64,000 nt of DNA. Origin: Actinomycetes bacterium (GTDB lineage Bacteria; Actinomycetota; Acidimicrobiia; Acidimicrobiales; Palsa-688). The notes below the pieces were generated by a model. That model worked only from the letters and a program-made list of their open reading frames with translations, was not told the DNA's origin and ran no database searches. The stretch is from positions 1-64,000 of the forward strand of contig JAJZMF010000004.1 of assembly GCA_021850325.1 (NCBI GenBank), read 5' to 3'. The stretch's first letter is position 1. Each line of letters starts with the position of its first letter. A program made the position numbers and the translations under genes. This document shows positions 7,833 through 17,900 of the stretch, in pieces.

Positions 7833-9242
7833 ATGGACCAGTACCAGGGCGTTGCCGCCCCGTCCAGCACGAGCTCGCTGCGGGCGAGGCCGTCGTTCCA
7901 CTTCGCGCCACGCGCCAACTGGATGAACGACCCCAACGGGCTCGTCTTCTTCAACGGTCGTTATCACATGTTCTTCCAGTACAACCCTCGGGGTACGGCC
8001 CACGCCGACGTGTGCTGGGGGCACGCCACGAGCAGGGACCTGGTGCACTGGGAGGACATGCCGGTGGCCCTCAGCCCCACGGCGGGCACGGCGGACGAGG
8101 ACGGCTGCTGGTCGGGCTGTGCCGTCGTCCACGAGGGTAGGGCCCACCTCCTGTACACGGGGGTCAGTGCCGGCCGCCAGCGGCCCTGCCTGGCCGTGGC
8201 CGAGGATGACGACCTGGTCGTGTTCCGCAAGCGGGCGGAGCCTGTCATCGCGGACGAGCCGCTGAGCGGCCTGCGTGGCTTCAGGGACCACACGGTGTGG
8301 GTGGTGGACGGTGCCTTCCACCAGTTGATCGGTTCGGGTTCACCCGAGCACGGAGGCTGCGTGCTCGAGTACCGCTCCGTGGACCTGGTGCACTGGGAGT
8401 ACTGCGGCGTCTTCCTGAGCGCCGCAGAGGCCGGCCTGTCCGGGGAGATGTGGGAGTGCCCGGACCTGTTCGCACTGGACGGCCGCTGGTTCCTCGTGGT
8501 GTCGGAGATGACCGGGGGTCGGACGAGCCACGTCTCCTATGTGGAGGGGGCCTATGAAGGGGGCCGCTTCCGCCCGCTCGGCGCCGGTCGCCTCGACTCA
8601 GGTACGAGGTGGTACGCACCCCAGTCCTTTACCGCCCCGGACGGCCGGAGGGTGTCGTTCGGCTGGCTGAGAGAAGTGCTCACCGAACTGCCCGAGGACG
8701 AGCGGACCAGGGTGGGGGCGATGTCGCTGCCCCGGCGCCTGTTCGCGGTGCCGGGAGGCGGGCTGGGCATGGAGCCGCTGGCCGGCCTGAGCGTGCTCCG
8801 AGCGGGGCCCCTGGTGCCCCGCCGCTCAGGTGGGGGAGAGGTGGCACTGGTCGCCGCGGCCCCTTCTACTGCCGTCGAAGTCGAGGTCGTGAGCGAGCCT
8901 GGGGCGGTGGTGAGCATCGGCCTTCTCGATGATGACGGTCGCGAGGTCGTGGAGGCAACGGTGGCGGGGGACGTGGTCAGCTTCGGGCCCCGGTCCCCGG
9001 ACCGCCCTCCTGCCGAGCGCGCGCACCCTGGGCCCGGTGGCGCGAGCGACCGGGTACGGTTCTTCTACGATTCGGGGATATGCGAGGTGTTCTGCTCTTC
9101 TGGTGCGGTACGCAGCGAGCTGTTCCATGGGGGCTCCCCACTGAGCCGGGTCGTCGTGCGTTGGGCGACGGAGGGTGAGCCCCCCGGCGCCAAGGGCGCG
9201 GGCCGGTCGGTACAGGCATGGGAACTGAGGGGCATCTGGTAG
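7833..9242 (+). CDS. GH32 beta-fructosidase (intracellular sucrose/fructan hydrolase)
   Basis: The 469-residue enzyme should hydrolyse beta-fructosidic bonds of sucrose or fructo-oligosaccharides. All GH32 catalytic signatures are visible. The nucleophile D33 lies in NWMNDPNG. The transition-state aspartate is near residue 152 in FRDHTVW, where the usual RDP reads RDH. The acid/base glutamate is near 208 in MWECPDLF. The C-terminal 150 residues form the beta-sandwich module. There is no signal peptide, so it acts on imported sugar in the cytoplasm. ATG 7833 starts 2 bp after the permease stop. The frame is open further upstream, but only as a shadow of the permease gene. Confidence 0.92.
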   Translation: MDQYQGVAAPSSTSSLRARPSFHFAPRANWMNDPNGLVFFNGRYHMFFQYNPRGTAHADVCWGHATSRDLVHWEDMPVALSPTAGTADEDGCWSGCAVVHEGRAHLLYTGVSAGRQRPCLAVAEDDDLVVFRKRAEPVIADEPLSGLRGFRDHTVWVVDGAFHQLIGSGSPEHGGCVLEYRSVDLVHWEYCGVFLSAAEAGLSGEMWECPDLFALDGRWFLVVSEMTGGRTSHVSYVEGAYEGGRFRPLGAGRLDSGTRWYAPQSFTAPDGRRVSFGWLREVLTELPEDERTRVGAMSLPRRLFAVPGGGLGMEPLAGLSVLRAGPLVPRRSGGGEVALVAAAPSTAVEVEVVSEPGAVVSIGLLDDDGREVVEATVAGDVVSFGPRSPDRPPAERAHPGPGGASDRVRFFYDSGICEVFCSSGAVRSELFHGGSPLSRVVVRWATEGEPPGAKGAGRSVQAWELRGIW

Positions 9243-9285
9243 GCTCGGGCAACGTGCCAGCCCGGAACTGCGGTACTTACCACGT

Positions 9286-10386
9286 ATGACCGTGGAGGGT
9301 GGCGGCGATGCGGAGGGTCAGGCACGTCGGCGCACCGGCAGCCGTAGGACGGGCGGTCCTGTCAAGCCCCTGCGCCTGAGGGACGTTGCGGAGGTAGCGG
9401 GGGTTTCGGTGACCACTGTGTCGGTTGTACTGAACAGTGCACCCAACTCCGGGATCCCTCCGAGGACGCGCGACAAGGTGCTCCAAGCGGCGCGTGCTCT
9501 CGGTTACGTCCCTGATGTCGCCGCCCAGTCGCTGCGTACCCGGCGGTCGCGCACGCTCGGCTTCATAGCTGATGGCATCGCCAGCGGGCCCTATGCCGGA
9601 CAGATGATCACGGGCGCACAGGCCGTTGCCTGGAAGGCCGGGTACGTCCTGCTGGTGGTGGACACGCGGGACCTCGAGGACCTGACCGAGTTCGCCGCCA
9701 GGGTGCTCCTGGGGCGTCGGGTGGAGGGGTTGATACTGGGCTCGGAGTACAACCGTGCCATCGACGTGCCCCCCACGTTGCGTGCCCACGACCCCACCCT
9801 GGCGGACTGCGTCTCACGTTCGGGGGAGCACTGGGCCGTGATCCCGGACGAGGTGGGTGGCGGCTACGAGGCGACGCGCCGGTTGTTGCAGCGGGAGGTT
9901 GGCCCAGTGGGCTTCATCAACCTCTCCAAGACCATCCCGGCCACCGCGGGGAGGCTCAAGGGCTACAAGGCAGCGCTCAAGGAGGCGGGTGTCAGGTACG
10001 ACCGTAGCCTGGTGGTGAACAACGAGAGCGGGCGCGATGCCTTCGAGGGCTACAGGCTGGCCGGGCAGATGCTCGACGAGCACCCGGGCCTTCGCCTGCT
10101 CTTCTGCGGCAACGACCGCACGGCGATGGGGGCCTACGAGGCGATCAAGCTCCGAGGCCTGCGGATCCCCGAGGACATAGCCGTCGTCGGGTTCGACAAC
10201 CAGGAGAGCATCGCTGACGCGCTCATCCCAGGCCTCACAACGGTCGCGCTACCGCACTACGAGATGGGACAGAGAGCGGCGGCACGCGCCTTGGAGGTGG
10301 CGGCGGTGCACAGCCAGGGCAAGGCGGCGCCGCCGCCGGAGGTGCAACTGGCCCCGTGCCGGTTGGTGGAACGCTGTTCGGTCTGA
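9286..10386 (+). CDS. LacI-family transcriptional regulator of the fructan operon
   Basis: The 366-residue protein has a LacI helix-turn-helix at about residues 30-50 (LRLRDVAEVAGVSVTTVSVVLN) after an unusually basic 28-residue tail. The periplasmic-binding-protein-like effector domain extends from LGFIADGIASGPYAG to the end and includes EDIAVVGFDNQESIADALIPGLTTVALPHYEMG. It probably represses the 4455 operon through the two CAGAAACG-type operators and is released by a fructoside. It lies 43 bp after the GH32 gene and is likely in the same transcript. No clear Shine-Dalgarno precedes ATG 9286, so the start is tentative. Confidence 0.88.
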   Translation: MTVEGGGDAEGQARRRTGSRRTGGPVKPLRLRDVAEVAGVSVTTVSVVLNSAPNSGIPPRTRDKVLQAARALGYVPDVAAQSLRTRRSRTLGFIADGIASGPYAGQMITGAQAVAWKAGYVLLVVDTRDLEDLTEFAARVLLGRRVEGLILGSEYNRAIDVPPTLRAHDPTLADCVSRSGEHWAVIPDEVGGGYEATRRLLQREVGPVGFINLSKTIPATAGRLKGYKAALKEAGVRYDRSLVVNNESGRDAFEGYRLAGQMLDEHPGLRLLFCGNDRTAMGAYEAIKLRGLRIPEDIAVVGFDNQESIADALIPGLTTVALPHYEMGQRAAARALEVAAVHSQGKAAPPPEVQLAPCRLVERCSV

Positions 10387-10397
10387 CGCCCGTCGAC

Positions 10398-10423
10398 GGC
10401 GGGCCCGGTCACCCGGGCCCGCC
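10398..10423. terminator. Strong hairpin terminator between convergent genes
   Basis: A perfect 11-bp stem (GGCGGGCCCGG with CCGGGCCCGCC) closes a TCAC loop just after the LacI gene and before the convergent gene ending at 10477. There is no U tract, as is common in high-GC actinobacteria. It can work in both directions. Confidence 0.75.
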
Positions 10424-10476
10424 TGTGCCAGCCGGCCGTACCTCACCTGCAGGCGCCAGCGCCGTGCGCACCGGGC

Positions 10477-10827
10477 TCAGGCCACACGCCCGAGCCTGGG
10501 CTGCTCGATGGTCTCGGCCTCGTCGTGGAGCTTACGGCCCAGGCCGGAGAACATGGCCAGGATCTCTGTGAACAACTGCGCCATGCCGCCCAGGGCCACC
10601 CCGGTGAGGGTTACAGCCACCCACTCGGCCCGCATGGGCATGCCCCAGAGCGACCAGAGGTTGAAGTTCACCGCCCAGGCAATGCCGATACCGAGGCCGA
10701 CTTCGAGCACCGGGTAGAGGGACACCGGCGCCCTGGTCCGCAGCCCCCGTACGGGCCGCTCGACCCAACGCGACACGCACATTACGCCGAGGGCCAACAT
10801 GACTGCGATGCCGAACACGTACATCAC
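10477..10827 (-). CDS. Small membrane protein of unknown function
   Basis: The protein has 116 residues with three likely membrane segments (about 3-20, 40-60 and 70-95) and a charged C-terminal tail (GRKLHDEAETIEQPRLGRVA). A strong GAGGAGGT ribosome site precedes the GTG-ATG pair at 10827/10824, and the ATG has the better spacing. The protein is not recognised. It stands alone between the fructan and mannoside clusters, convergent to the LacI gene. Confidence 0.6.
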   Translation of the reverse strand: MMYVFGIAVMLALGVMCVSRWVERPVRGLRTRAPVSLYPVLEVGLGIGIAWAVNFNLWSLWGMPMRAEWVAVTLTGVALGGMAQLFTEILAMFSGLGRKLHDEAETIEQPRLGRVA

Positions 10828-11542
10828 GCACCTCCTCGTACGAGATCATCCTCAAGCCGAGCGCCTGCCGGTGTGGGCGGAGTCGAGCCCCTGTGGAGCG
10901 CAGGTGGCGATAGCGAGGAGCGGCGCCGAACGGGTTGGAGCGCTGCGGGCCCGGGGCCTGGGCTGCCACGGGGAGCCTCGGTGCGCTACGCGCTCACCCG
11001 GCCGGCTAAATGCGCTGCCAAAAATGGGCAATGGGCCCGAGGCCCCGCGAGGAACTGGCGCAGCCGCGTGATCAGCTGCGACAGGTGCCGACCAGGCTCT
11101 CCGGTGCGCCGATATCGACCGGGTCGTACCGGCGTCCCGGGAGGAGGTGCCGTGGTGGCCGCGGTACGTCCGCCAGGTGGGCGGCCTCGGGGCCTCGGCC
11201 TCTGCCCCGCCCGGGGCCGGGCCACCGGGTGGCTCGGCGAAGACCGGGCGGCCGGAGTGAGCAATTGCTCAGAGTGCTGGGGATATTGGGCCGTAACGCC
11301 CGCCGGTGGGGTGCCCGAGCGGCAGGTCCCGTGGTCGTGGCCGGAGCCGGGCTGTCCACGCCCCCTGCCCTGTCTGGCCATCGTACGCAGCCACTTCGCG
11401 CTGGGCCGGGGAGTGACGGGCGGGCCGTGCGCCGGCCGTGCGAGAGCCTTGACACCTAAATCAGGTTGATTTACTATGAGCCGAAATAGCCCGAGCACTA
11501 CGGGCGTCGGCCTGGGGGCTTGGGGCCGCACAAGGAGGGGAA
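10828..11542. other. Non-coding gap of about 715 bp before the mannoside importer
   Basis: Several open frames cross this stretch on both strands. They are arginine/proline/glycine-rich composites with no domain character or ribosome site, so no gene is called. The right end holds the promoter at 11449-11477. Confidence 0.5.
11449..11477 (+). promoter_or_regulatory. Promoter with an internal palindromic operator, mannoside importer operon
   Basis: A near-consensus promoter (TTGACA 11449-11454, 17 bp, TACTAT 11472-11477) drives the gene at 11543. The spacer is occupied by a perfect palindrome, TAAATCAGGTTGATTTA (11457-11473): 7-bp arms around GGT, reaching into the -10. Bound repressor would block polymerase. 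The AT-rich site in very GC-rich DNA fits a ROK or LacI operator. The ROK repressor at 25842 is the best local candidate, by inference only. Confidence 0.78.
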
Positions 11543-12910
11543 ATGCGTCGAAGGGTCCGTTTGTCTGCCGTTGCGGCGGTCACCGCCGCCGTCGGGGGGG
11601 TCGTCCCGGCGGCTCTGCCTGCCTCGGCCGCGTCGGGTGGCACCATCAAGGTCGTCTACCAGGTCCAGGGTGGTGACCCGGCTCTCACCAACCTGGTGAA
11701 GACGGCCGCTGCCGAGTTCGCGAAGCAGTACCCGGGGTGGACGGTCAACCTGTCCCCCATCACCTCACCTGCCGAGAACGACTACTACACCAAGCTCGAC
11801 CTCATGAACCAGTCCTCCAGCACGGCACCGGACGTCATGTACGAGGACACCTTCCTCGTCAACAGCGACGTTGCGGCCGGCTACCTGGCGCCGCTCAACC
11901 AGTACCTGTCCAAGTGGTCGGGCTGGAAGTCGTTCTCACCCGCGGCCCAGGCGGCCGGCAAGGGGGCCAACGGCGATATCTACGGTGTCTCGATGGGCAC
12001 CGACACCCGTGGCCTCATCTACAACAAGCAGATCCTGGCCAAGGCGGGCATCCCCGTCCCCTGGCACCCCAAGACCTGGGCCGACGTGATCAAGGCTGCG
12101 GCGGCCATCAAGGCCAAGGAGCCGGGCGTGTACCCGATCAACGTCTACGGGGGCACGGGCGAGGGTGAGGGCTCGACCATGCAGGGCTTCGAGATGTTCC
12201 TGTACGGCACCAACAACTGGCTCTTCGACTCCAAGACGGCCAAGTGGGAGAAGGCGGGGGCAGGCTTCCAGGCCGCGCTCACCCAGTACCAGACCATCTA
12301 TGCCAAGCAGAACCTCGGGGTGCCGGTGCAGACCGCACTGGGCAGCCAGACCTGGCAGGTCGTGCAGCAGAGCTACCTGCCCGCGGGCAAGCTTGGGATC
12401 GACCTCGACGGTAGCTGGGTGCCCGGGACCTGGCTCCCCACCGGGCCCAAGCCCTGGCCGACCTGGACCAAGACGCTCGGCATCACGGCCATGCCCACCC
12501 AGAACGGGCAGGGCCCCGGCCATGTGAGCATGTCCGGTGGCTGGTTGATGTCCGTGGGCTCGAAGTCCAAGAACAAGCAGATGGCGTTCAACTACATCAC
12601 GATCGCCCTCAACATGAAGAACTCCCTGTACTACGACATCAACGCGTCGCAGATCGCGGCTCGTACCGACGTTGCCAATGCGCCGTCGTACAAGGCACAG
12701 GGCTACGGAGCGGCGACCTTCTCGTCGTTCGTCCCCTTCACCCACTTCCGACCGGCGTTCGCCGCCTACCCCAAGCTCTCCACTGAGATCCAGCTCATCA
12801 CCGGCCAGGTCATGACCGGTCAGAAGACGCCGGCTCAGGCCGTCGCCGAGTACAACCAGTACCTCGTGCAGACGGTGGGCGCCAAGAACGTGGAGAACGC
12901 ACCGGCGTAA
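11543..12910 (+). CDS. Sugar ABC transporter substrate-binding protein (mannoside cluster)
   Basis: This 455-residue family-1 solute-binding protein has a Sec signal peptide (RRRVRLSAVAAVTAAVGG to PASA-A) and no lipobox cysteine. Typical features include VYQVQGGDPALTNLVKTA near the mature N-terminus, APDVMYEDTFLVNSDVAAGYLAPL and GWLMSVGSKSKNKQMAFNYI. AAGGAGGGGAA precedes the ATG. The downstream GH38 mannosidase suggests that it binds mannose-containing oligosaccharides. A strong hairpin follows the stop and may raise its expression over the permeases. Confidence 0.88.
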   Translation: MRRRVRLSAVAAVTAAVGGVVPAALPASAASGGTIKVVYQVQGGDPALTNLVKTAAAEFAKQYPGWTVNLSPITSPAENDYYTKLDLMNQSSSTAPDVMYEDTFLVNSDVAAGYLAPLNQYLSKWSGWKSFSPAAQAAGKGANGDIYGVSMGTDTRGLIYNKQILAKAGIPVPWHPKTWADVIKAAAAIKAKEPGVYPINVYGGTGEGEGSTMQGFEMFLYGTNNWLFDSKTAKWEKAGAGFQAALTQYQTIYAKQNLGVPVQTALGSQTWQVVQQSYLPAGKLGIDLDGSWVPGTWLPTGPKPWPTWTKTLGITAMPTQNGQGPGHVSMSGGWLMSVGSKSKNKQMAFNYITIALNMKNSLYYDINASQIAARTDVANAPSYKAQGYGAATFSSFVPFTHFRPAFAAYPKLSTEIQLITGQVMTGQKTPAQAVAEYNQYLVQTVGAKNVENAPA

Positions 12911-12925
12911 GCGGTGCCGGGGGCC

Positions 12926-12965
12926 GGTGCTGACCAGGGCCTTTCCTCCCTGGCCCTGCAGCACC
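12926..12965 (+). terminator. Two-step intercistronic hairpin after the binding-protein gene
   Basis: GGTGCTG (12926-12932) pairs with CAGCACC (12959-12965), and CAGGGCC (12935-12941) pairs with GGCCCTG (12952-12958), with a 2-nt bulge. It lies inside the operon, between the binding protein and the permeases. It is therefore more likely an attenuator or a 3' stabiliser than a full stop. Confidence 0.7.
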
Positions 12966-13011
12966 CGCCCGGAACGTAGTTCCCGAACGGGCTCAGACCA
13001 GGCTCTCCTCA

Positions 13012-13953
13012 GTGGAGGGCCTGGTCGGTTCTGGAGGCTCTGAAACCTTGCTGATAACCGCCACGGGGCGCCGCCGTAAGTCGACGGTGCCCGTGATGCG
13101 CTGGCTGGCACCGCTCAGCCCGGCGCTGCTCATCATGCTCCTGTTCTTCGCCGGCCCGGTGCTCTGGAGCGTCTACATCGCCTTCACCAACAAGGCGCTG
13201 ACCGGTGTTGGCGCCCAGCACGCGAAGTGGGTCGGTTTCTCCAACTTTGTCCACCTGCTGTCCGATCCCCTCTTCGTCCACTCCCTGCTGCTGACCGTCC
13301 TGTTCGTGCTGGGCTCGGCGGTAGTGGGACAGAACACGCTCGGGTTCCTCATCGCCCTGCTGGAGAGGGGCAAGAGCCGCTTCTTCGTGGCCACGCTCAA
13401 CACGTTCATCATCGGTGCGTGGGTCATGCCCGAGATCGTCGCCGGGTTCACGTGGTACGCGTACCTCTACCAGGGAGGGGTCCTCGACACCTGGCTGAGC
13501 CACATCGGGCTGAGCCAGGACTGGCTGTACACGGCGCCCATGCTCGCGGTCATCATCGCCAACATCTGGCGGGGCACCGCCTTCTCGATGCTGGTCTACT
13601 CGGCCGGTCTCTCCGACCTGCCCGGCGAACTGCTCGAGGCGGCCCAGGTCGACGGGGCGAACCAGCTCTCAATGCTGCGGAGGGTGATCATCCCGCTCAT
13701 GCGGCGGTCCATCGTGACCAACCTCATGCTGATCACCCTGCAGACCCTGGGCGACTTCACCCTCATCTTCGTGATGACGGCCGGGGGCCCGGGTGAGGCC
13801 AGCCAGACCACACCCTTGTACATCTACCAACAGGCCCTGCAGCTCTACAACATCAGCTACGGTACGGCCATAAGCCTGGTGCTGTTGCTGGTGGGTGCTG
13901 CGTTCTCCATCGTCTACATGAAGATGGTCAAGGTCCAGGAGGAGGTGGCGTGA
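13012..13953 (+). CDS. Sugar ABC transporter permease, MalF type (mannoside cluster)
   Basis: The 313-residue permease has six predicted membrane helices and the EAA loop GELLEAAQVDGANQLSMLRRVIIPL. The frame opens with GTG 13012, but TTG 13048 has a better placed ribosome site (GGAGG, about 10 bp upstream) and may be the true start. It overlaps the next permease by 4 bp (GTGA). As elsewhere in the window, no ATPase gene accompanies it. Confidence 0.86.
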   Translation: MEGLVGSGGSETLLITATGRRRKSTVPVMRWLAPLSPALLIMLLFFAGPVLWSVYIAFTNKALTGVGAQHAKWVGFSNFVHLLSDPLFVHSLLLTVLFVLGSAVVGQNTLGFLIALLERGKSRFFVATLNTFIIGAWVMPEIVAGFTWYAYLYQGGVLDTWLSHIGLSQDWLYTAPMLAVIIANIWRGTAFSMLVYSAGLSDLPGELLEAAQVDGANQLSMLRRVIIPLMRRSIVTNLMLITLQTLGDFTLIFVMTAGGPGEASQTTPLYIYQQALQLYNISYGTAISLVLLLVGAAFSIVYMKMVKVQEEVA

Positions 13954-14861
13954 GCGCGGCGCAGGTGGACGACCTGGTGGTGGTCGGCACGCCGGTCACC
14001 ACCGTGACGACGGCGCGGCGACGGTTCGGCATCACCTCGCCCCGGCTGTTCTGGTCCAAGGTGGCCGCGTACCTCGTACTGCTGCTGATCGCTGCCTTTT
14101 ACATAGCGCCGCTGGTCTGGCTGGTACTGGCGTCCTTCGAGCCGGCAGCGAGCGTGTCCACACCGGCCCCGTTGGTCCTCTCGTTCAGCAACTTCGCCAA
14201 GGTCCTCAACTGGTCGACGACGTTCGAGCCCCTGATCAACTCGGCGGTGCTCTCGGGCGGTACGGCCGTGCTCACCGTGCTGGCGGCGATACTGGCCGCG
14301 TACCCTCTGTCCCGGTACCAGCTGCGCTTCCGCAAGCCCTTCCTGTACACCATCGTGTTCTCGACAGGCCTGCCCCTCACGGCCGTGCTGGTACCCGTCT
14401 ACTCGATGTTCGCCCGCTTCAACCTCATCGACAACGTGCCGGCGGTGATCCTGTTCATGACAGCGACATCGTTGCCTTTTGGTATCTGGATGATGAAGAG
14501 CTTCATGGACGGCGTCCCCATCGACCTGGAGCAGGCCGCCTGGGTGGACGGCGCATCGTGGCTGGTGTCGCTGCGGCGCGTGGTCGCACCGCTGATGCTG
14601 CCCGGGATCATGGTCATCACGATCTTCACCTTCGTCAGCCAGTGGGGTAACTTCTTCGTGCCCTTCATCCTCCTGCAGAGCCAGAGCAAGTTCCCCGCCG
14701 CCGTGAGCATCTACACGTTCTTCTCCCAGTACGGCCTCGTCGACTACGGTCAACTGGCCGCCTTCTCCATGTTGTACACGCTGCCCGCCGTCGGGTTGTG
14801 GGTCGTGGCGGCCCGCTTCCTGCGGGGCAGCTTCACCTTTGCCGGAGCCGTCAAGGGCTGA
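13950..14861 (+). CDS. Sugar ABC transporter permease, MalG type (mannoside cluster)
   Basis: The 303-residue second permease starts at GTG 13950, after AGGAGGTGGC. It has six helices and the EAA loop IDLEQAAWVDGASWLVSLRRVVAPL. The C-terminal RGSFTFAGAVKG is typical of the family. It pairs with the 13012 product to form the pore of the predicted mannoside importer. A GC-rich hairpin separates it from the GH38 gene. Confidence 0.87.
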   Translation: MSAAQVDDLVVVGTPVTTVTTARRRFGITSPRLFWSKVAAYLVLLLIAAFYIAPLVWLVLASFEPAASVSTPAPLVLSFSNFAKVLNWSTTFEPLINSAVLSGGTAVLTVLAAILAAYPLSRYQLRFRKPFLYTIVFSTGLPLTAVLVPVYSMFARFNLIDNVPAVILFMTATSLPFGIWMMKSFMDGVPIDLEQAAWVDGASWLVSLRRVVAPLMLPGIMVITIFTFVSQWGNFFVPFILLQSQSKFPAAVSIYTFFSQYGLVDYGQLAAFSMLYTLPAVGLWVVAARFLRGSFTFAGAVKG

Positions 14862-14862
14862 G

Positions 14863-14895
14863 CCGCCGGCCGGGCTGGGCCCGGCGGGCCGGCGG
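14863..14895 (+). terminator. Intercistronic hairpin before the GH38 gene
   Basis: CCGCCGGCC (14863-14871) pairs with GGCCGGCGG (14887-14895) around a GC-rich inner segment that can itself pair. It lies between the permease stop and the ribosome site of the alpha-mannosidase, and probably modulates rather than ends transcription. Confidence 0.55.
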
Positions 14896-14929
14896 TGCCC
14901 CGAGGCGCACGACCTGAACGAGGAAGCAA

Positions 14930-17900
14930 GTGCACGACACCTTCGCCAAGACCCACGACCGTGCCCGCCGGGCGCTCCATGCCCGTCTCCTGCCCCAGGC
15001 CCAGCGCCTGCGGGAGCGGTGCGAGGTCTCCGTGTTCTCGAGTGGCCACCAGGTCCCGGTGCCAGAGGCCCTGTCCGCCACGTACGTGCCGGCGTCGCTG
15101 GGGACGCCCTGGGGGGCTCCCTGGTCGACCACGTGGTTCCGGGTCTCGGGCAAGATCCCGGCCGAATGGGCCGACCGGCACGTGGAGGCCGTGGTGGACC
15201 TCGGCTTCAACGACCGCAGCCCCGGCTTCCAGGCCGAGGGCATGGCCTTTGCCGTGGACGGCTCGCCCATCAAGGGCGTGTCGCCCCGCAACAACTGGGT
15301 GCCCATCGACGAGGCCTCCCTGGCCTCGGGGTCCTTCACGTTCTACGTGGAGGCGGTGGGCATGCCCGCCATCATGGGGGACCGGGGCGCAGGGCTCCGG
15401 CAGTTCCGTCCCACGCCGTTGGGCGATGCGGCCACCGCCGGCTCGGAGCCGCTGTACGCTCTCGGCGAGGCTGCCCTGGTGGCGCGCGACGACGAGGCGG
15501 AGGGCCTCGCCTTCGACTTCGAGGTCCTGCTGGGCGTGCTCGAGCAGCTCGAGCCCCACGACGCACGGCGTCACGAGATCCTGCGTGCTCTCGAGCGGTG
15601 CCTGGACGCTTACGACCTGGACGGGGACAGCTCGTCGGCTCGGAGCATGCTACGACCGGTGCTCGATGCGCCAGCCGCCCGCACCGCCCACCGGATCTCG
15701 GCTGTTGGGCACGCCCACATCGACTCGGCCTGGCTGTGGCCGGTCCGGGAGACGGTGCGCAAGTGCGCCCGCACCTTCTCGAACGTGGCGGCGCTGGCCG
15801 AGCAGTACCCGGAACTCGTCTTCGCCTGCTCCTCGGCGCAGCAGTGGTACTGGATGAAGGAGAAGTACCCCGCCATCTACGAGCGGATGCGCGCCCTCGT
15901 GCGTAAGGGCCAGATCGTGCCCGTGGGCAGCATGTGGGTGGAGCCGGACACCAACGTGCCCAGCGGGGAGTCACTCGCCCGCCAGCTCATCATGGGCAAG
16001 CGGTTCTTCTTGGAGGAGCTGGGGGTGGAGACCGACGACGTGTGGCTGCCCGACTGCTTCGGTTACTCGGCCGCCCTGCCCCAGCTCGTGCTCCTGGCGG
16101 GCTCCCGGTGGTTCCTCACCCAGAAGATCTCCTGGAACGACACCAACAAGTTCCCCCACCACACGCTGTGGTGGGAAGGCATCGACGGTAGCCGGGTGTT
16201 CAGCCACTTCCCGCCCGTGGACACCTACAACGCGCAGATGCTGCCCAAGGAGCTGGCCAAGGCGGCCCGCAACTACGGGGAGATCGGCTACGGGTCCCGG
16301 TCGCTGGTGCCGTTCGGCTTCGGTGACGGCGGTGGTGGGCCGACGCGGGAGATGATGGAGCGGGCACGTCGGATGGCCGACCTGGACGGGGCGCCGCGGG
16401 TCACGCACGAGAGCCCGAGCCAGTTCTTCAGCGCTGCGCTCGAGGAACTGCCTGGTGCGCCGGTGTGGGCGGGCGAGCTGTACCTGGAGCTGCACCGGGG
16501 GACCCTGACCAACCAGGTCGAGGTCAAGCAGGGCAACAGGCGTTGTGAGAACCTCGCCCGGGAGGCCGAGCTGTGGTCGGCAGCCGCCATGGTGGCGGGC
16601 AAGGCCGACTACCCCCATGACGAGCTGGAGGACATCTGGCGCGATGTCCTGCTCAACCAGTTCCACGACATCCTGCCCGGTTCGTCGATCGCCATGGTCA
16701 ACGACGAGGCAGTGGCCAGCTCGGCGCGCAGTGCGGCCCGTCTGGAGGCCATAATCGACAGCGCTGTCAGCGCCCTGGCCGGAAAGGGCGATGTGCCGCT
16801 GGCGTTCAACGCCGCTCCCCACGCCCGGGACGGTGTGGCCGCCATGTCGGCGGGCCCGGTCGCAGCCCCCCGGGGCAAGGTGCAGGCCGGTCCTCGCACG
16901 CTGGAGAACGACCTGCTGCGCGTGGAGCTGGACGACGACGGCCACCTGGTCTCTCTCTTCGACAAGAAGGCGGGCCGTGAGGCGGTGCCGGCCGGCCACA
17001 GGGCCAAGGTCCTGCAGTTGCACCCCGACTACCCCAACAACTGGCCGGCGTGGGACATCGACCCCTTCTACAACCAGTCCCACATGGACATCGGCCGGCC
17101 CACGAGCATCGCCGTGACCGGGCACGGGCCAGAGGAGGCCGTGCTCGAACTGCAGTACGAGTTCAGTTCGTCCCGGGTGACCGAGACCCTGCGCCTGGGG
17201 GCGGACAGCGGTGCCCTGGTGGTCGAGCTCGAGGTCGACTGGCACGAGCAGGAGCGCCTGCTGAAGCTGGCCTTCCCCCTCGACGTCCATGCGGACGAAT
17301 CGGTGGCCGAGATCCAGTTCGGGCACCTGCGCCGTCCCACCCACAACAACACGTCGTGGGACAACGCAAGGTTCGAGACCGTGGCCCATCGTTACCTCTA
17401 CCTGGGGGAGCCGGGCTACGGGGTCGCCGTGGTCAACTCGGGCAGCTACGGCCACGACGTCTCGTCCCTGCCCCGCCATGGGGGCGGCAAGGCAGTACAG
17501 GCCCGGCTGACGGTCATACGCAGTGCCAACTTCCCCGACCCGCGGGGGGAGAGCGGTCTCCACCGCTTCGCCTACGCCATCGTGCCCGGGGCCACTGTCG
17601 GCGACGCCGTGCGTCACGGGTACTGGTTCAACCTCCCGCCCCGCCGGGTGACGGGTGCGGCACCCGTGGCGCCGCTGGTGTCCATCAGCAACGACGGCAT
17701 CGTCGTGGAGGCCGTGAAGGCCGCCGACGACCGCAGTGGGGACGTTGTGGTGCGCTGCTACGAAGCGCTGGGGGGCCGGGCCGAGGGCGTGCTCACCGCC
17801 TCGTTCCCCCTGGCGGCGGCGGAGGTGACCGACCTGCTCGAGCGCCGCCTCGAGGAACTGTCCGTCGGCGCCGGCAACCAGGTCAGCCTCCAGCTGCGTC

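Noticed and set aside
10525-11531. Open frames of 150-314 codons on both strands in the gap before the mannoside importer
   Set aside because: They overlap one another, lack start contexts and have shuffled-looking composition. The region reads as regulatory or decayed DNA.
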